Assembly (NCBI GenBank): GCA_020634565.1
Contig: JACKBN010000023.1
Location: 1-41,885, forward strand
From: Ardenticatenaceae bacterium
Lineage (GTDB): Bacteria > Chloroflexota > Anaerolineae > Promineifilales > Promineifilaceae
Length of the DNA stretch: 41,885 nt
Reading direction: 5' to 3'
The notes below the pieces were generated by a model. That model was not told the origin of the DNA. It saw only the letters and a program-made list of their open reading frames with translations, and made no database searches. Below, in pieces: positions 16,493-24,320 of this stretch; position 1 is the first letter of the stretch; each line of letters opens with the position of its first letter. Position numbers and translations under genes: made by a program.

Positions 16493-16817
16493 ATTTCTCC
16501 ATTACAGTACGATTTTTCAGCGTTATAGGTCGATTTGACTGGGCAAAATCAACTTGGGAAGGATAGTGATTTTTGTGCGGCTGAGGGTGCTTTTGTATCC
16601 AAGTTGTATCTTCCATTTAGTTTGAGCTCATAAAAGAATGCCCCGTTTTGGGCGGGCTGAGGTATGATTGGGCCGTTGGCATTGTGACGTGCTAATTGAA
16701 TCTTTTGGGGCTTACGCAGATTGGACCAATTTTAGTCGATTGTATTCTTTCGGCTCTATGAACAAATTGGTCCAATCTTTTGGAAAGCTACGCAAGCTCT
16801 ACTTTTGAGAGAATTTT
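16493..16817. other. 325-bp intergenic region between divergent genes
   Basis: This holds the inverted repeat listed at 16700-16793 and otherwise no clear gene or strong promoter. It separates the exported protein (minus) from the CPBP run (plus), so both sets of control signals must lie here. Confidence 0.6.
16700..16793. repeat. Inverted repeat with flanking direct repeats, MITE-like
   Basis: Perfect 15-base arms at 16718-16732 (AGATTGGACCAATTT) and 16764-16778 enclose a 31-base centre. Just outside, AATCTTTTGG-GGCTTACGCA at about 16699-16718 recurs as AATCTTTTGGAAAGCTACGCA at 16774-16794. The ends resemble the short terminal repeats of insertion-sequence relics, but no transposase is present. 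Confidence 0.6.
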
Positions 16818-17756
16818 ATGGAGAATCCAGAACCACAATCGTTTCTTGACCAGGTTCGTTTAGGCCAGACGGATTGGTTTCGCTACTTTTTTGGCCTCAT
16901 TCTGATTCTGTTTTTCTGGTTTGTGTTAGGCTCCGTGTTTGTGATTGTGCCCATGGTTTGGGTCATGATGGATAACAATCCCGAGTCGGCTATTAACATG
17001 CAAACAGGCATGTTAACCGGCGTAGACCCGCTGGTGAATTATATTGCGCTCAATCTGAGCTTTGGCATGTTGATAGTGGGGGTTTTTATTACGGTGCGTT
17101 TTGTGCATGGACGGCCGTTTCGCTCCATCATCACTCCCGCCAAAAAGTTTAACTGGGGGCGCATGGCGCAGGGATTTGCCGTTTGGCTGCTGCTAGTGGC
17201 CCTGGCCAGCCTGGTTGAATACCTGCTCAATCCAGAGATTTACACCGTTGTGTTTAACCCCACCCGCTTTTTTGTGTTTGCCATCGTAGTGCTGTTGCTG
17301 ACGCCCATGCAAACCACCGCCGAAGAACTGCTGTTTCGCGGCTATTTATTGCAGGCCAGTGGCCATTTTGGGCGTAATTTTTGGGTGTTGGCATTGGTGA
17401 ATGGTTTTCTGTTTATGGTGCCGCATCTGGGCAATCCAGAACTGGCGGCTGGCGCCATCTTGCTGCCCCTGTTTTACCTGAGCATTGGCGCTTTTTTTGC
17501 CTTCATTACCTTGCGCGACAATTCTGCGGAGCTGGCCATCGGCGCGCACGCTTCGAACAATTTGTATTCGGCGCTGTTTGCCAACTACACCAACTCTGCC
17601 CTGCAAACCGAGTCCATCTTTTTGGTTACTGAGCTGAACGCCGTGTACGCGCTGGTTTCGTTTTGGGTCATGGCTGTGATTTTTTATCTGGTACTGCTGC
17701 GTGGTCGCAGCCAGCCTGCCTTACCTTCCTGGAGCCCAGTTGATGACGCAACTTGA
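16818..17756 (+). CDS. CPBP family intramembrane metalloprotease
   Basis: A 312-residue polytopic membrane protein with the CPBP signature TTAEELLFRGYLLQ near residue 170. A second motif with PHLGNPE replaces the more common xxxH. A third motif near HASNN supplies another His. About eight membrane segments are present. Family members are intramembrane glutamic or metalloproteases, and the substrate here is unknown. It starts the plus-strand run that continues with a second CPBP gene and trpF; its 3' end overlaps the next start by 14 bases. ACGGCCGT at 17111 encodes R-P in a cytoplasmic loop. Confidence 0.85.
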   Translation: MENPEPQSFLDQVRLGQTDWFRYFFGLILILFFWFVLGSVFVIVPMVWVMMDNNPESAINMQTGMLTGVDPLVNYIALNLSFGMLIVGVFITVRFVHGRPFRSIITPAKKFNWGRMAQGFAVWLLLVALASLVEYLLNPEIYTVVFNPTRFFVFAIVVLLLTPMQTTAEELLFRGYLLQASGHFGRNFWVLALVNGFLFMVPHLGNPELAAGAILLPLFYLSIGAFFAFITLRDNSAELAIGAHASNNLYSALFANYTNSALQTESIFLVTELNAVYALVSFWVMAVIFYLVLLRGRSQPALPSWSPVDDAT

Positions 17757-18516
17757 TCCACCACTTGTTGTTCCCGAACCAGAACCGGAAGCGAAACCGC
17801 AAAGCTGGCTCGATTTACTGCTTTATTTGCTGGTAGGCTTTGGCGCTTATCTGCTAACTTCAGCCTTACTTGCTTATTGGTTTACAGAAATAACGGTGGC
17901 GGCCACCTTTTTGCTGTTTTTGGCAAACTTTGTTTGCCTGGGTGGCACCACTTACCTGTTGGGTGTGCGCCGGGGGAAAGTGAGCTGGGCCGATTTGGGC
18001 ATACGGCCGTTGCGCATCCGCTGGCAATGGCTGCTCATTGGTATTGGGCTGGCGATTGTGCTGTTGCCCGGTCGGGCTTTGCTAGGATTGCTGGTGCAGC
18101 AGCTGATTGAAGGCAATCTGGATAGTGTGCAAGCTCGTAGCGATCTCATTGTTGGTGGCGCAACCGAGTTTTCCTGGCTAGAGTTTTTGGCAACGCTGCT
18201 GGGGGCTGGCATTCTGGTGCCAATTTCCGAAGAACTTTATTTTCGCGGGTTGCTGCACACCTGGTTTTGGCGTAAATCAAATATTGTCTGGCTGCGGGTG
18301 CTGGCCAGCGCCACCATTTTTGGCCTGGCCCATGCCGACAGCATTGGCGTGGTGTTTGCCAGCGCTGTCATTGGCGTTGTCAACGCGCTGGCTTACGAGC
18401 GCACGCGCTCCTTGTTTATCCCTATCATCGTGCATATAACCACCAACAGCATCGCCGTGCTGCTGATTTATTTGCTGCTGGCATTGGCTGCGTTATTCCC
18501 TGAGATTCCTCTATGA
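17743..18516 (+). CDS. CPBP family intramembrane metalloprotease
   Basis: A 257-residue CPBP protein. The N-terminus is Pro/Glu-rich (PPLVVPEPEPE), then about seven membrane segments follow. Motif one ISEELYFRGLLH is near residue 160, motif two FGLAHADS has its His, and motif three IIVHITTN is near the end. It is therefore closer to consensus than the preceding paralogue. ATG 17743 is chosen, with GGAG eight bases upstream and a 14-base overlap with the previous gene; a GTG at 17701 is less likely. Its stop overlaps the trpF start as ATGA. Confidence 0.88.
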   Translation: MTQLDPPLVVPEPEPEAKPQSWLDLLLYLLVGFGAYLLTSALLAYWFTEITVAATFLLFLANFVCLGGTTYLLGVRRGKVSWADLGIRPLRIRWQWLLIGIGLAIVLLPGRALLGLLVQQLIEGNLDSVQARSDLIVGGATEFSWLEFLATLLGAGILVPISEELYFRGLLHTWFWRKSNIVWLRVLASATIFGLAHADSIGVVFASAVIGVVNALAYERTRSLFIPIIVHITTNSIAVLLIYLLLALAALFPEIPL

Positions 18517-19196
18517 AAGTAAAAATTTGTGGACTCACCAACCTAAAAGATGCGCAAACGGCCGTTTCTGCCGGAGCCGACTATCTGGGTTTTATTTTTT
18601 ATCCATCCAGCAAGCGATCGGTTGACATAAAAACGGCAAAAGCCATCGTAAACACGCTGCGCGCTGCGCCCAGCTGCCCCGTGCTGGTTGGCGTGTTTGT
18701 CAACGAGACGGGCGAGCGCATGGCGGAAATCCTCGCTGAGGTGGGGCTGGATTTGGCCCAGCTTAGCGGGGAAGAGGTGCCCTTTTTGGTGGGGGATGAG
18801 CGGTCGCCAATTTGCGGCCGTTCCTACAAAGCGCTCCGTCCCGCCAGCCTGGCGGAAGCCGAAGCGGATGCGGAGTGGTATGCGGTGGACGGTAATCAGT
18901 TATCGGTAAACGGTATTCAGTTGCCTAGCTTGCTCATTGACACCTATCATCCCACCCTGCGCGGCGGCACGGGGGAAACCGGCGACTGGGGCATGAGCGC
19001 CCAACTGGCGCAAACCATCCCAGGCTTGATGCTGGCGGGTGGCCTTAATGCCGACAATGTGGCCGAGGCTGTGCGGCAGGTACGGCCGTTTGCCGTCGAT
19101 GTGGCCAGCGGGGTAGAAGCCAGCCCCGGCCAGAAAGACCCGGAATTGGTGCGCGCCTTTATTCGCAATGCGAAAACGGCCGTGCCCCAAGAGTAA
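18513..19196 (+). CDS. trpF: Phosphoribosylanthranilate isomerase, with in-frame repeat insertion
   Basis: A 227-residue TrpF, which converts N-(5'-phosphoribosyl)anthranilate to the open-chain CdRP in tryptophan synthesis. KICGLTN holds the catalytic Cys (C6). LLIDTY holds the general acid Asp (D143). GGTGETGDW and LAGGLNADN are the phosphate-binding loops. The family is usually about 200-210 residues. An insertion at about 127-138 (GNQLSVNGIQLP), just before the catalytic-Asp strand, is encoded by a repeat shared with the rsmF-like gene. ATG overlaps the CPBP stop by four bases. No other trp gene adjoins; trpB is 1.9 kb away. Exact ACGGCCGT sites lie at 18558, 19082 and 19176. Confidence 0.93.
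   Translation: MKVKICGLTNLKDAQTAVSAGADYLGFIFYPSSKRSVDIKTAKAIVNTLRAAPSCPVLVGVFVNETGERMAEILAEVGLDLAQLSGEEVPFLVGDERSPICGRSYKALRPASLAEAEADAEWYAVDGNQLSVNGIQLPSLLIDTYHPTLRGGTGETGDWGMSAQLAQTIPGLMLAGGLNADNVAEAVRQVRPFAVDVASGVEASPGQKDPELVRAFIRNAKTAVPQE
18891..18923 (+). repeat. GGTAnTCAGT repeat inserted in frame in trpF
   Basis: A 33-base segment built of GGTAATCAGT / GGTATTCAGT units. It matches 26 of 33 positions of 36334-36366 in the rsmF-like gene. It encodes GNQLSVNGIQL. Confidence 0.7.
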
Positions 19197-19203
19197 CCTC
19201 ACC

Positions 19204-19749
19204 ATGACAAAACCATTTCAAACAACCTCCAGCCAAATTGTCTGGTCTTGCCCCTGGTACCGGGTGCGTAAAGATGGGATCTTGCTGCCAAACGGCCGTT
19301 CCGGTGAGTATAACGTCATCGAAAGCCCCACTTCTGTTTGGATTGTGCCCGTCACGCCAGTAGGCGAGATTGCCCTCATCTATAATTATCGTTACACGGT
19401 AGACGCCTGGGGTTGGGAAGTGCCCGCAGGCAGCGTCAAGCCGGACCAAACCGAATTGGAAGCGGCCGTTTGCGAGCTAAAGGAAGAAGTGGGCGGTGAA
19501 ACAGAGGATGCGTTGCTGGAAATCGGCCGTTTTTACACCGCCAATGGCATCTGCAACGAGTTGGGCGTTTATTACCTGGCCACCAATGTGACGTTGGGCG
19601 AGCCAGAGCATGAGGCTGCCGAAGTGATGGAAATCCATCTGAAACCGATTGACGAAGTGCTGCACATGGCGCACAGTGGCCAAATTAACGATGGCAATAC
19701 CGTGCTGGCACTGCTCACTTGCGCCGAAAAGCTGCGAGCGCTGCGCTAA
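19204..19749 (+). CDS. Nudix hydrolase, ADP-ribose pyrophosphatase-like
   Basis: A 181-residue protein from ATG 19204, seven bases after the trpF stop. WGWEVPAGSVK leads into the Nudix box, as in ADP-ribose pyrophosphatases (NudF type). The box deviates: the first Glu is Gln (PDQTELEA) and the usual Arg is Cys (CELKEEVGG). The catalytic glutamates ELKEE are kept, so activity is plausible. The likely job is clearing ADP-ribose or a similar nucleotide sugar. The Shine-Dalgarno is weak, consistent with coupling to trpF. Exact ACGGCCGT at 19292 encodes NGR. Confidence 0.85.
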   Translation: MTKPFQTTSSQIVWSCPWYRVRKDGILLPNGRSGEYNVIESPTSVWIVPVTPVGEIALIYNYRYTVDAWGWEVPAGSVKPDQTELEAAVCELKEEVGGETEDALLEIGRFYTANGICNELGVYYLATNVTLGEPEHEAAEVMEIHLKPIDEVLHMAHSGQINDGNTVLALLTCAEKLRALR

Positions 19750-19854
19750 CTTTTTTCGATCTGCCTCGCCTTATGCTAGAATCCGCCTCAACTTGCGCTC
19801 TGGTAAACCCTTTTTTGCACCGCAAACTAGAAGAAACAACGAGGTTCAACAGAC

Positions 19855-20925
19855 ATGAATGCAGAATCTTCCCCTACGCCAACCAATCTGGCCGCTACCT
19901 TGCGCGACTTGGTGAATCGCTCTTTTGACACCAATGAGATGCACGAACTGGCCTTTGATTTTAGTCTGGATTACGATGATATTCCGGGGCGGGGGAAGGC
20001 AGCCAAGACGGTAGAACTGCTGCAAATGTTGGCCCGTCAGCAGCGCGTGCCAGAATTTATCGAGCGCTGCCAGCAATTGCGTCCGCGGGAAAATTGGGCA
20101 CCGTTGCTGGAGGCAGCTCGGCGTGAGCCACTTTCTTTTGCCGTGGATTTTGGCCAGCCGGAAACGGCCGTTCCCCAACCAACACCTCCTGCTGCCCCCA
20201 CACTCTTGCAAAATCGCAACCTGCTCATCGGTATTGGTGCGCTGGTGGTGGTAGCCATTGTGGTGGCTATGGTTTTGCTAAACGGCCGTAGCCGCACTGA
20301 TTTTGCTAACGACGGTGCGCTTGTGACCAAAATTGAAGCGATGACCACCAATCCCAAATCTGAGCGGCAGCTCTTCTTTGATGAAGGCACCCCCGGCTGG
20401 TTGCTGACCTCTAATTCGGCCGTTTTTTTGCCTGGTGAAGATGGCGGCGTGGCGCTTGGGCCAGAATCCACTGTGGTACGGGATAGAACCTATGCGCCAG
20501 GCCAGGCAATCCTGGTGGACTTTTCCTTCGATGAGGTCAACAGCACCGAGCCTGTGGTGACCTTTACCTTGCAAAATGCGCCAAATCGTGCCGATGCGAC
20601 ACGCGTTATTTCCTTGCGTGTCCTGACCCAGCCAGACAGTGTGGCTATTGAAGATGGCGAAGAGATGGCCGCTAGCCAGTTTGCCCGGAATACCACCCTG
20701 GTCGCAGACAGTTCTTACACGGTGATTATAGGGCTGGATGAGAACGGCCGTTTCCTGGCCACGCTCTTCGGTTTTGTTGGCAGCTCCACCGCAGAGGATG
20801 CCATCTTCAAATATGATTTGCCCGACTGGACGCAAGACGCCTGGTGGTTCAGCATCGACACCGGCAGCCAGGGCAGCGTTACTTTGATCAGCGGCTGGGA
20901 TTTAACCTTCGACACCGTAAAATAA
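19855..20925 (+). CDS. Membrane-anchored protein with N-terminal effector-associated (EAD-like) domain
   Basis: A 356-residue protein in three parts. Residues about 11-83 form a helical domain (LRDLVNRSFDTNEMHELAF, then DYDDIPGRGKAAKTVELL, then RPRENW). The spacing of the LxDL, DYDDLPG-GKA and RP motifs matches the effector-associated (death-like) adaptor domains of bacterial conflict systems. After a Pro-rich linker comes one membrane segment (about 121-142) and an extracellular beta-rich region of about 210 residues with no recognised motif. The topology puts the adaptor domain in the cytoplasm. Partner proteins would carry a matching EAD, but none is in this window. GAGG precedes the ATG at a long spacing. 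Exact ACGGCCGT sites lie at 20164, 20282 and 20744. Confidence 0.75.
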   Translation: MNAESSPTPTNLAATLRDLVNRSFDTNEMHELAFDFSLDYDDIPGRGKAAKTVELLQMLARQQRVPEFIERCQQLRPRENWAPLLEAARREPLSFAVDFGQPETAVPQPTPPAAPTLLQNRNLLIGIGALVVVAIVVAMVLLNGRSRTDFANDGALVTKIEAMTTNPKSERQLFFDEGTPGWLLTSNSAVFLPGEDGGVALGPESTVVRDRTYAPGQAILVDFSFDEVNSTEPVVTFTLQNAPNRADATRVISLRVLTQPDSVAIEDGEEMAASQFARNTTLVADSSYTVIIGLDENGRFLATLFGFVGSSTAEDAIFKYDLPDWTQDAWWFSIDTGSQGSVTLISGWDLTFDTVK

Positions 20926-20927
20926 CT

Positions 20928-20983
20928 TTTTCCCGGAAAATTATTGAGACCAGCTCGGCGCGTAATCAAATTTTCCGGGAAAA
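20928..20983. repeat. Inverted repeat with TTTCCCGGAAA core
   Basis: Perfect 15-base arms (20928-20942, TTTTCCCGGAAAATT; 20969-20983) enclose a 26-base centre, directly after the EAD-like gene. The size and core match the repeat at 28154-28208. It may serve as a transcription terminator, but no T-tract follows. Confidence 0.65.
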
Positions 20984-21020
20984 TGGATCGTTAATTCACC
21001 CCACAATCCCCACCACTTGC

Positions 21021-21026
21021 TATAAT
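21021..21026 (+). promoter_or_regulatory. -10 element upstream of trpB
   Basis: TATAAT preceded by TTGC, 32 bases before the trpB ATG. No convincing -35 hexamer stands at the right distance. Confidence 0.4.
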
Positions 21027-21058
21027 CAGCCTTGCAATAAAACAACGAGGAAAATCTT

Positions 21059-22264
21059 ATGATCCAACCTGCACCCGTTCCCGATGAACACGGCAAATTT
21101 GGTCCGTATGGCGGACAATTTGTGCCCGAAACGCTTATGCCTGCCCTGGATGAACTCATCCGCGTCTACGATGAGGCGCTGCAAGATGAAGCGTTTATGG
21201 CCGAGTTTCAATACTTGCTTAAGAGCTATGTGGGACGGCCGTCTCCCATCACCCACGCCAAACGGCTCAGCGCCAGCCTGGGTGGCGCGCAAATCTACTT
21301 CAAGCGGGAAGATTTGAACCACACCGGCGCGCACAAAATCAACAATGCGCTGGGTCAGGCGCTGTTGGCCAAGCGCATGGGCAAAACGCGCATCGTCGCC
21401 GAGACGGGGGCGGGGCAGCATGGCGTCGGCACCGCCACGGCCTGTGCGCTGCTGGGGCTGGAATGCGTTGTCTACATGGGCAGTGTGGATATCGCCCGGC
21501 AGCAGCCCAATGTCTACCGCATGAAGCTGCTCGGTGCCGAGGTGCGCGCGGTAGAAAGTGGCAGTAAAACGCTCAAAGATGCCATCAACGAGGCCATTCG
21601 CGACTGGGTGACCAACGTGGAAAATACCCACTACCTGCTTGGCTCGGTTTTGGGGCCGCATCCGTACCCGATGATGGTGCGCGACTTCCAAAGCGTGATT
21701 GGCCACGAAGCCCGGCAGCAAATGTTGGCTGAAATCGGCCGTTTGCCCGACACGATCATCGCGTGCGTGGGCGGCGGCAGCAACGCGATGGGCATCTTCC
21801 ACGCTTTCCGCGATGACGAGGGCGTCGATCTCATTGGCGTGGAGGCTGGTGGTGAGGGGGTTAGCGGTGGTAAACACGCCGCCCGCTTTGCCGACATGAA
21901 TATTGCTCGTATTGGCGTTTTGCACGGCACTAAAAGCTATGTGATGCAAACGGCCGATGGCCAGATCATGGAAACGCACAGCATTAGCGCCGGGCTGGAT
22001 TACCCCAGCGTGGGGCCGGAACACGCCCTGCTGCGCGACGAAGAGCGTGCCTTCTACACCTACGCCACCGACGAAGAGGCGCTGGCCGCGTTCCAAACTT
22101 TGTGCAAAACGGAGGGCATCATCCCGGCACTGGAATCGAGCCACGCGGTGGCTGAGGCGCTCAAGCAAGCGCCCCAAATGCGCCCAGACCAAATTATTTT
22201 GGTGAACCTGAGCGGTCGCGGCGACAAAGATTTGAACACGGTGATGGCCGCATTGGATTTATAG
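21059..22264 (+). CDS. trpB: Tryptophan synthase beta chain
   Basis: A 401-residue TrpB of the main (TrpB1) type, joining indole and serine to make tryptophan with PLP. The PLP lysine is K93 in HTGAHKINN. ETGAGQHGVGTA holds the catalytic Glu, and CVGGGSNAMG binds the PLP phosphate. The N-terminal KFGPYGGQFVPETL is characteristic. The start is ATG 21059 with GAGGAAAA upstream. No trpA lies beside it, although the TrpB1 type normally works with TrpA, so trpA must be elsewhere. The gene is unusually poor in ACGGCCGT (one exact copy, 21235). Confidence 0.97.
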   Translation: MIQPAPVPDEHGKFGPYGGQFVPETLMPALDELIRVYDEALQDEAFMAEFQYLLKSYVGRPSPITHAKRLSASLGGAQIYFKREDLNHTGAHKINNALGQALLAKRMGKTRIVAETGAGQHGVGTATACALLGLECVVYMGSVDIARQQPNVYRMKLLGAEVRAVESGSKTLKDAINEAIRDWVTNVENTHYLLGSVLGPHPYPMMVRDFQSVIGHEARQQMLAEIGRLPDTIIACVGGGSNAMGIFHAFRDDEGVDLIGVEAGGEGVSGGKHAARFADMNIARIGVLHGTKSYVMQTADGQIMETHSISAGLDYPSVGPEHALLRDEERAFYTYATDEEALAAFQTLCKTEGIIPALESSHAVAEALKQAPQMRPDQIILVNLSGRGDKDLNTVMAALDL

Positions 22265-22292
22265 ATTGGACACAAATTGACACGGATTTTTC
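22264..22292. repeat. Partial copy of the GGACACA/TTGACAC repeat
   Basis: ATTGGACACAAATTGACACGGAT just after the trpB stop resembles the left half of the inverted repeat at 3557-3590, without its right arm. Confidence 0.4.
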
Positions 22293-22342
22293 ATTTTTGC
22301 GTATAAGTTGGTGTGCTTTTTAAAGATGATCAAGGTTGAAAA

Positions 22343-23374
22343 ATGAACCCAATCCGTGAACAGTTTGTAGAGATAAACGGCCGTTACCTGTCCGCCAAAA
22401 AAGCAGTCCGTGAACGGGATCGCATCTTGTCGCTCATGGCTTCGCTGGATGAATCATTGGAAGCGGAGCAGACAACATTGGCTGAACTCACCGCACAGCT
22501 TAATGAAGCCAAAGAGCGGATGGCCGATTTGGAAGGTTTGACCTGGACGGCCGTCTGGCAAAAGCTCATCGGTAATCACGAAGAAGAGCTAGGTGAAGAA
22601 GCGGAACAATTGGCCGCTCTCAAAATGGCCCATGAAGCCAGCGAAATCAAAATCGAGAGCATCCAAAACAGCTTGCAGGAATTTGAGGCGGCGCTGGTGG
22701 ATTTGGCTGAGTGTGATGAGGAGCTAACGGCCGTTCAAGCCGAACAGCAAGTGTTTTTGGTGGGAAACGGCCGTCTGCCTGCCGAAAAGATTCACCAACT
22801 CAACCAGCAAATCAGCACAGGCCAGATATTTTTGCGGGAGGCTGCAGAAGCAATTGCCGTTGGTGAAAGAGCCTTGCAAGCGGTGGCCGATTTGCGCATT
22901 CGCATTACCCAGGCCAATGATTACACTGGCGTTACTAGTCCTAAACCAGGGCATCCCGTTGAGTTTGTCAGGCTGCGCTATTCCACCAAATATCGGTGGG
23001 GAACGCCATACAAAGGATATACTGGCATTGGAGCCATCGTGATTGCGGCTGGCGAAGTTCAGCCCCTGCTTGACCTTTTTCAACTGGAACTATCCGATAT
23101 TGATTATCAAATGAAGCCGCCTCCCGATCTGGAGGTGCCCGCCCTTGGTGAAGTCATGCTAGCGATGAAGGGCCTGTTGCAAGACAATGGGTTTGAACGC
23201 AGTCAACGGGTTGAGACCTGGCGAGGGCATTTGTCCACGTTGGATAAACGATTGCAGCAGAAGGTGGATTTTTTGAGAAACAAAATTGGGCATCAGGAAA
23301 CGGCCGTTTCCCGCGACCAAACCGAATTACAAACTTTAATTGAACAGCATTGGCAGGAGGCTGAACATGAGTGA
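22343..23374 (+). CDS. Coiled-coil protein of unknown function
   Basis: A 343-residue soluble protein. Residues about 15-115 are rich in heptad-like Leu and Glu/Lys and should form a coiled coil. A second helical stretch follows to about 190. A compact region at about 195-255 (RLRYSTKYRWGTPYKGYTGIGAIVIA) is unlike the rest. A last helical part ends acidic. I do not recognise a family. Its stop lies eight bases inside the start of arsC, so the two are probably translationally coupled. It is the densest gene for ACGGCCGT, with exact copies at 22377, 22547, 22727, 22767 and 23300. Confidence 0.7.
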   Translation: MNPIREQFVEINGRYLSAKKAVRERDRILSLMASLDESLEAEQTTLAELTAQLNEAKERMADLEGLTWTAVWQKLIGNHEEELGEEAEQLAALKMAHEASEIKIESIQNSLQEFEAALVDLAECDEELTAVQAEQQVFLVGNGRLPAEKIHQLNQQISTGQIFLREAAEAIAVGERALQAVADLRIRITQANDYTGVTSPKPGHPVEFVRLRYSTKYRWGTPYKGYTGIGAIVIAAGEVQPLLDLFQLELSDIDYQMKPPPDLEVPALGEVMLAMKGLLQDNGFERSQRVETWRGHLSTLDKRLQQKVDFLRNKIGHQETAVSRDQTELQTLIEQHWQEAEHE

Positions 23375-23789
23375 GAAAAAGTCCGTTTTAGTACTTTGCA
23401 CAGGCAATTCCTGCCGCAGCCAGATGGCCGAGGGGTTGATCAATGCGCGATTGGGCGACCAGTTTGTGGCCTATTCGGCGGGGACGAAGCCGAGCGGCTA
23501 TGTGCATCCCAAAGCGATTGTTGTGATGGGGGAGTTGGGCATTGATTTAAGCCAAAACGAGTCCAAATCAACTGATTTGTTCAAGGGCCAATATTTTGAC
23601 CACGTGATTACGGTGTGCGATTCGGCCAAGGAAACCTGCCCGGTTTGGCTGGGGAACGCGGGGAACAAGACGCACATCGGCTTTTATGATCCGGCAGAGG
23701 CAATAGGGACATATGAGGAAGTTACGGCCGTATTCCGCCAGGTACGTGATGAAATAGCTGGCCAGATTTTAAGCTTCCTGCAAGCGTAG
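23367..23789 (+). CDS. arsC: Thioredoxin-coupled arsenate reductase (LMW phosphatase fold)
   Basis: A 140-residue protein with the phosphatase loop CTGNSCR (C11, R17) and the redox pair C84 and C91 in VCDSAKETC. This is the three-cysteine arrangement of thioredoxin-coupled ArsC, as on plasmid pI258. It should reduce arsenate to arsenite in the cytoplasm. ATG 23367 has AGGAGG six bases upstream. No arsR, arsB or ACR3 gene is near. The gene overlaps the coiled-coil gene by eight bases, and its 3' end overlaps the convergent DUF2867-like gene by 21 bases. Confidence 0.9.
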   Translation: MSEKKSVLVLCTGNSCRSQMAEGLINARLGDQFVAYSAGTKPSGYVHPKAIVVMGELGIDLSQNESKSTDLFKGQYFDHVITVCDSAKETCPVWLGNAGNKTHIGFYDPAEAIGTYEEVTAVFRQVRDEIAGQILSFLQA

Positions 23790-24290
23790 CGGCAGCTGCA
23801 CGCCTGCTTTCATCATTTGGCGCACCACGATGTGATGAAACGGCCGTATCACATTAAAGTACACTGGCCCGGTCCAGCGATGGTAATGCACAATCGTTAG
23901 CACGTGAAACCGGTTGGTCTGACCCGTTTCCATCACCACACCCAAATGCGCCGTCAAATGTGCTTCGCTGGCGGCGGCAAACCAGTAGCGACCTTCTTCA
24001 GCCATTTGCACCGTGAAAAATCCGGCTGGTGCACCAGTAACAAATGAGACATTTTCTGGCTTTACATTTAATCCACCGGGCACCCCTTCCTGTTTCATCC
24101 CCAGCAGCCGCACAAAAAACCAGCGCACGCCATACAAAAACTTGAGCCATCCTGGGGAATAAGTAAGCATCCCGGCAATAAACTGCCTCAGCGCGACGTC
24201 GCCTGTGATGGTTTTTACGTCTACGTGATCGGCCGTTTCCAGCAGTTTTGGCAGATTGGGAACGGCCGTAAACAGATCGTCTTTCTTCAT
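23769..24290 (-). CDS. DUF2867-like protein
   Basis: A 173-residue protein similar to the DUF2867 family. Typical features are GRYWFAAASEAHLTAHLGV and the HYHRWTGPVYFNVIRPFHHIVV segment near the C-terminus. The function of this family is not established. GGAG stands six bases before ATG 24290. It lies 30 bp after the TetR gene on the same strand, so it is probably the regulated partner in a two-gene operon. Its 3' end overlaps arsC by 21 bases tail to tail. Confidence 0.75.
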   Translation of the reverse strand: MKKDDLFTAVPNLPKLLETADHVDVKTITGDVALRQFIAGMLTYSPGWLKFLYGVRWFFVRLLGMKQEGVPGGLNVKPENVSFVTGAPAGFFTVQMAEEGRYWFAAASEAHLTAHLGVVMETGQTNRFHVLTIVHYHRWTGPVYFNVIRPFHHIVVRQMMKAGVQLPLRLQEA

Positions 24291-24320
24291 TTCAAACTCC
24301 TTTTGCCCTGAAAAAATGAG

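Noticed and set aside
19855..20925. A complete anti-phage defence system around the EAD-like protein
   Set aside because: The flanking genes are a Nudix hydrolase and trpB. No nuclease, TIR, protease or NTPase effector adjoins, so a system cannot be claimed from this window.
21026..22192. Minus-strand open frame of 388 codons opposite trpB
   Set aside because: trpB is clear on the plus strand. The antisense frame is a by-product of its codon use and shows no family motif.
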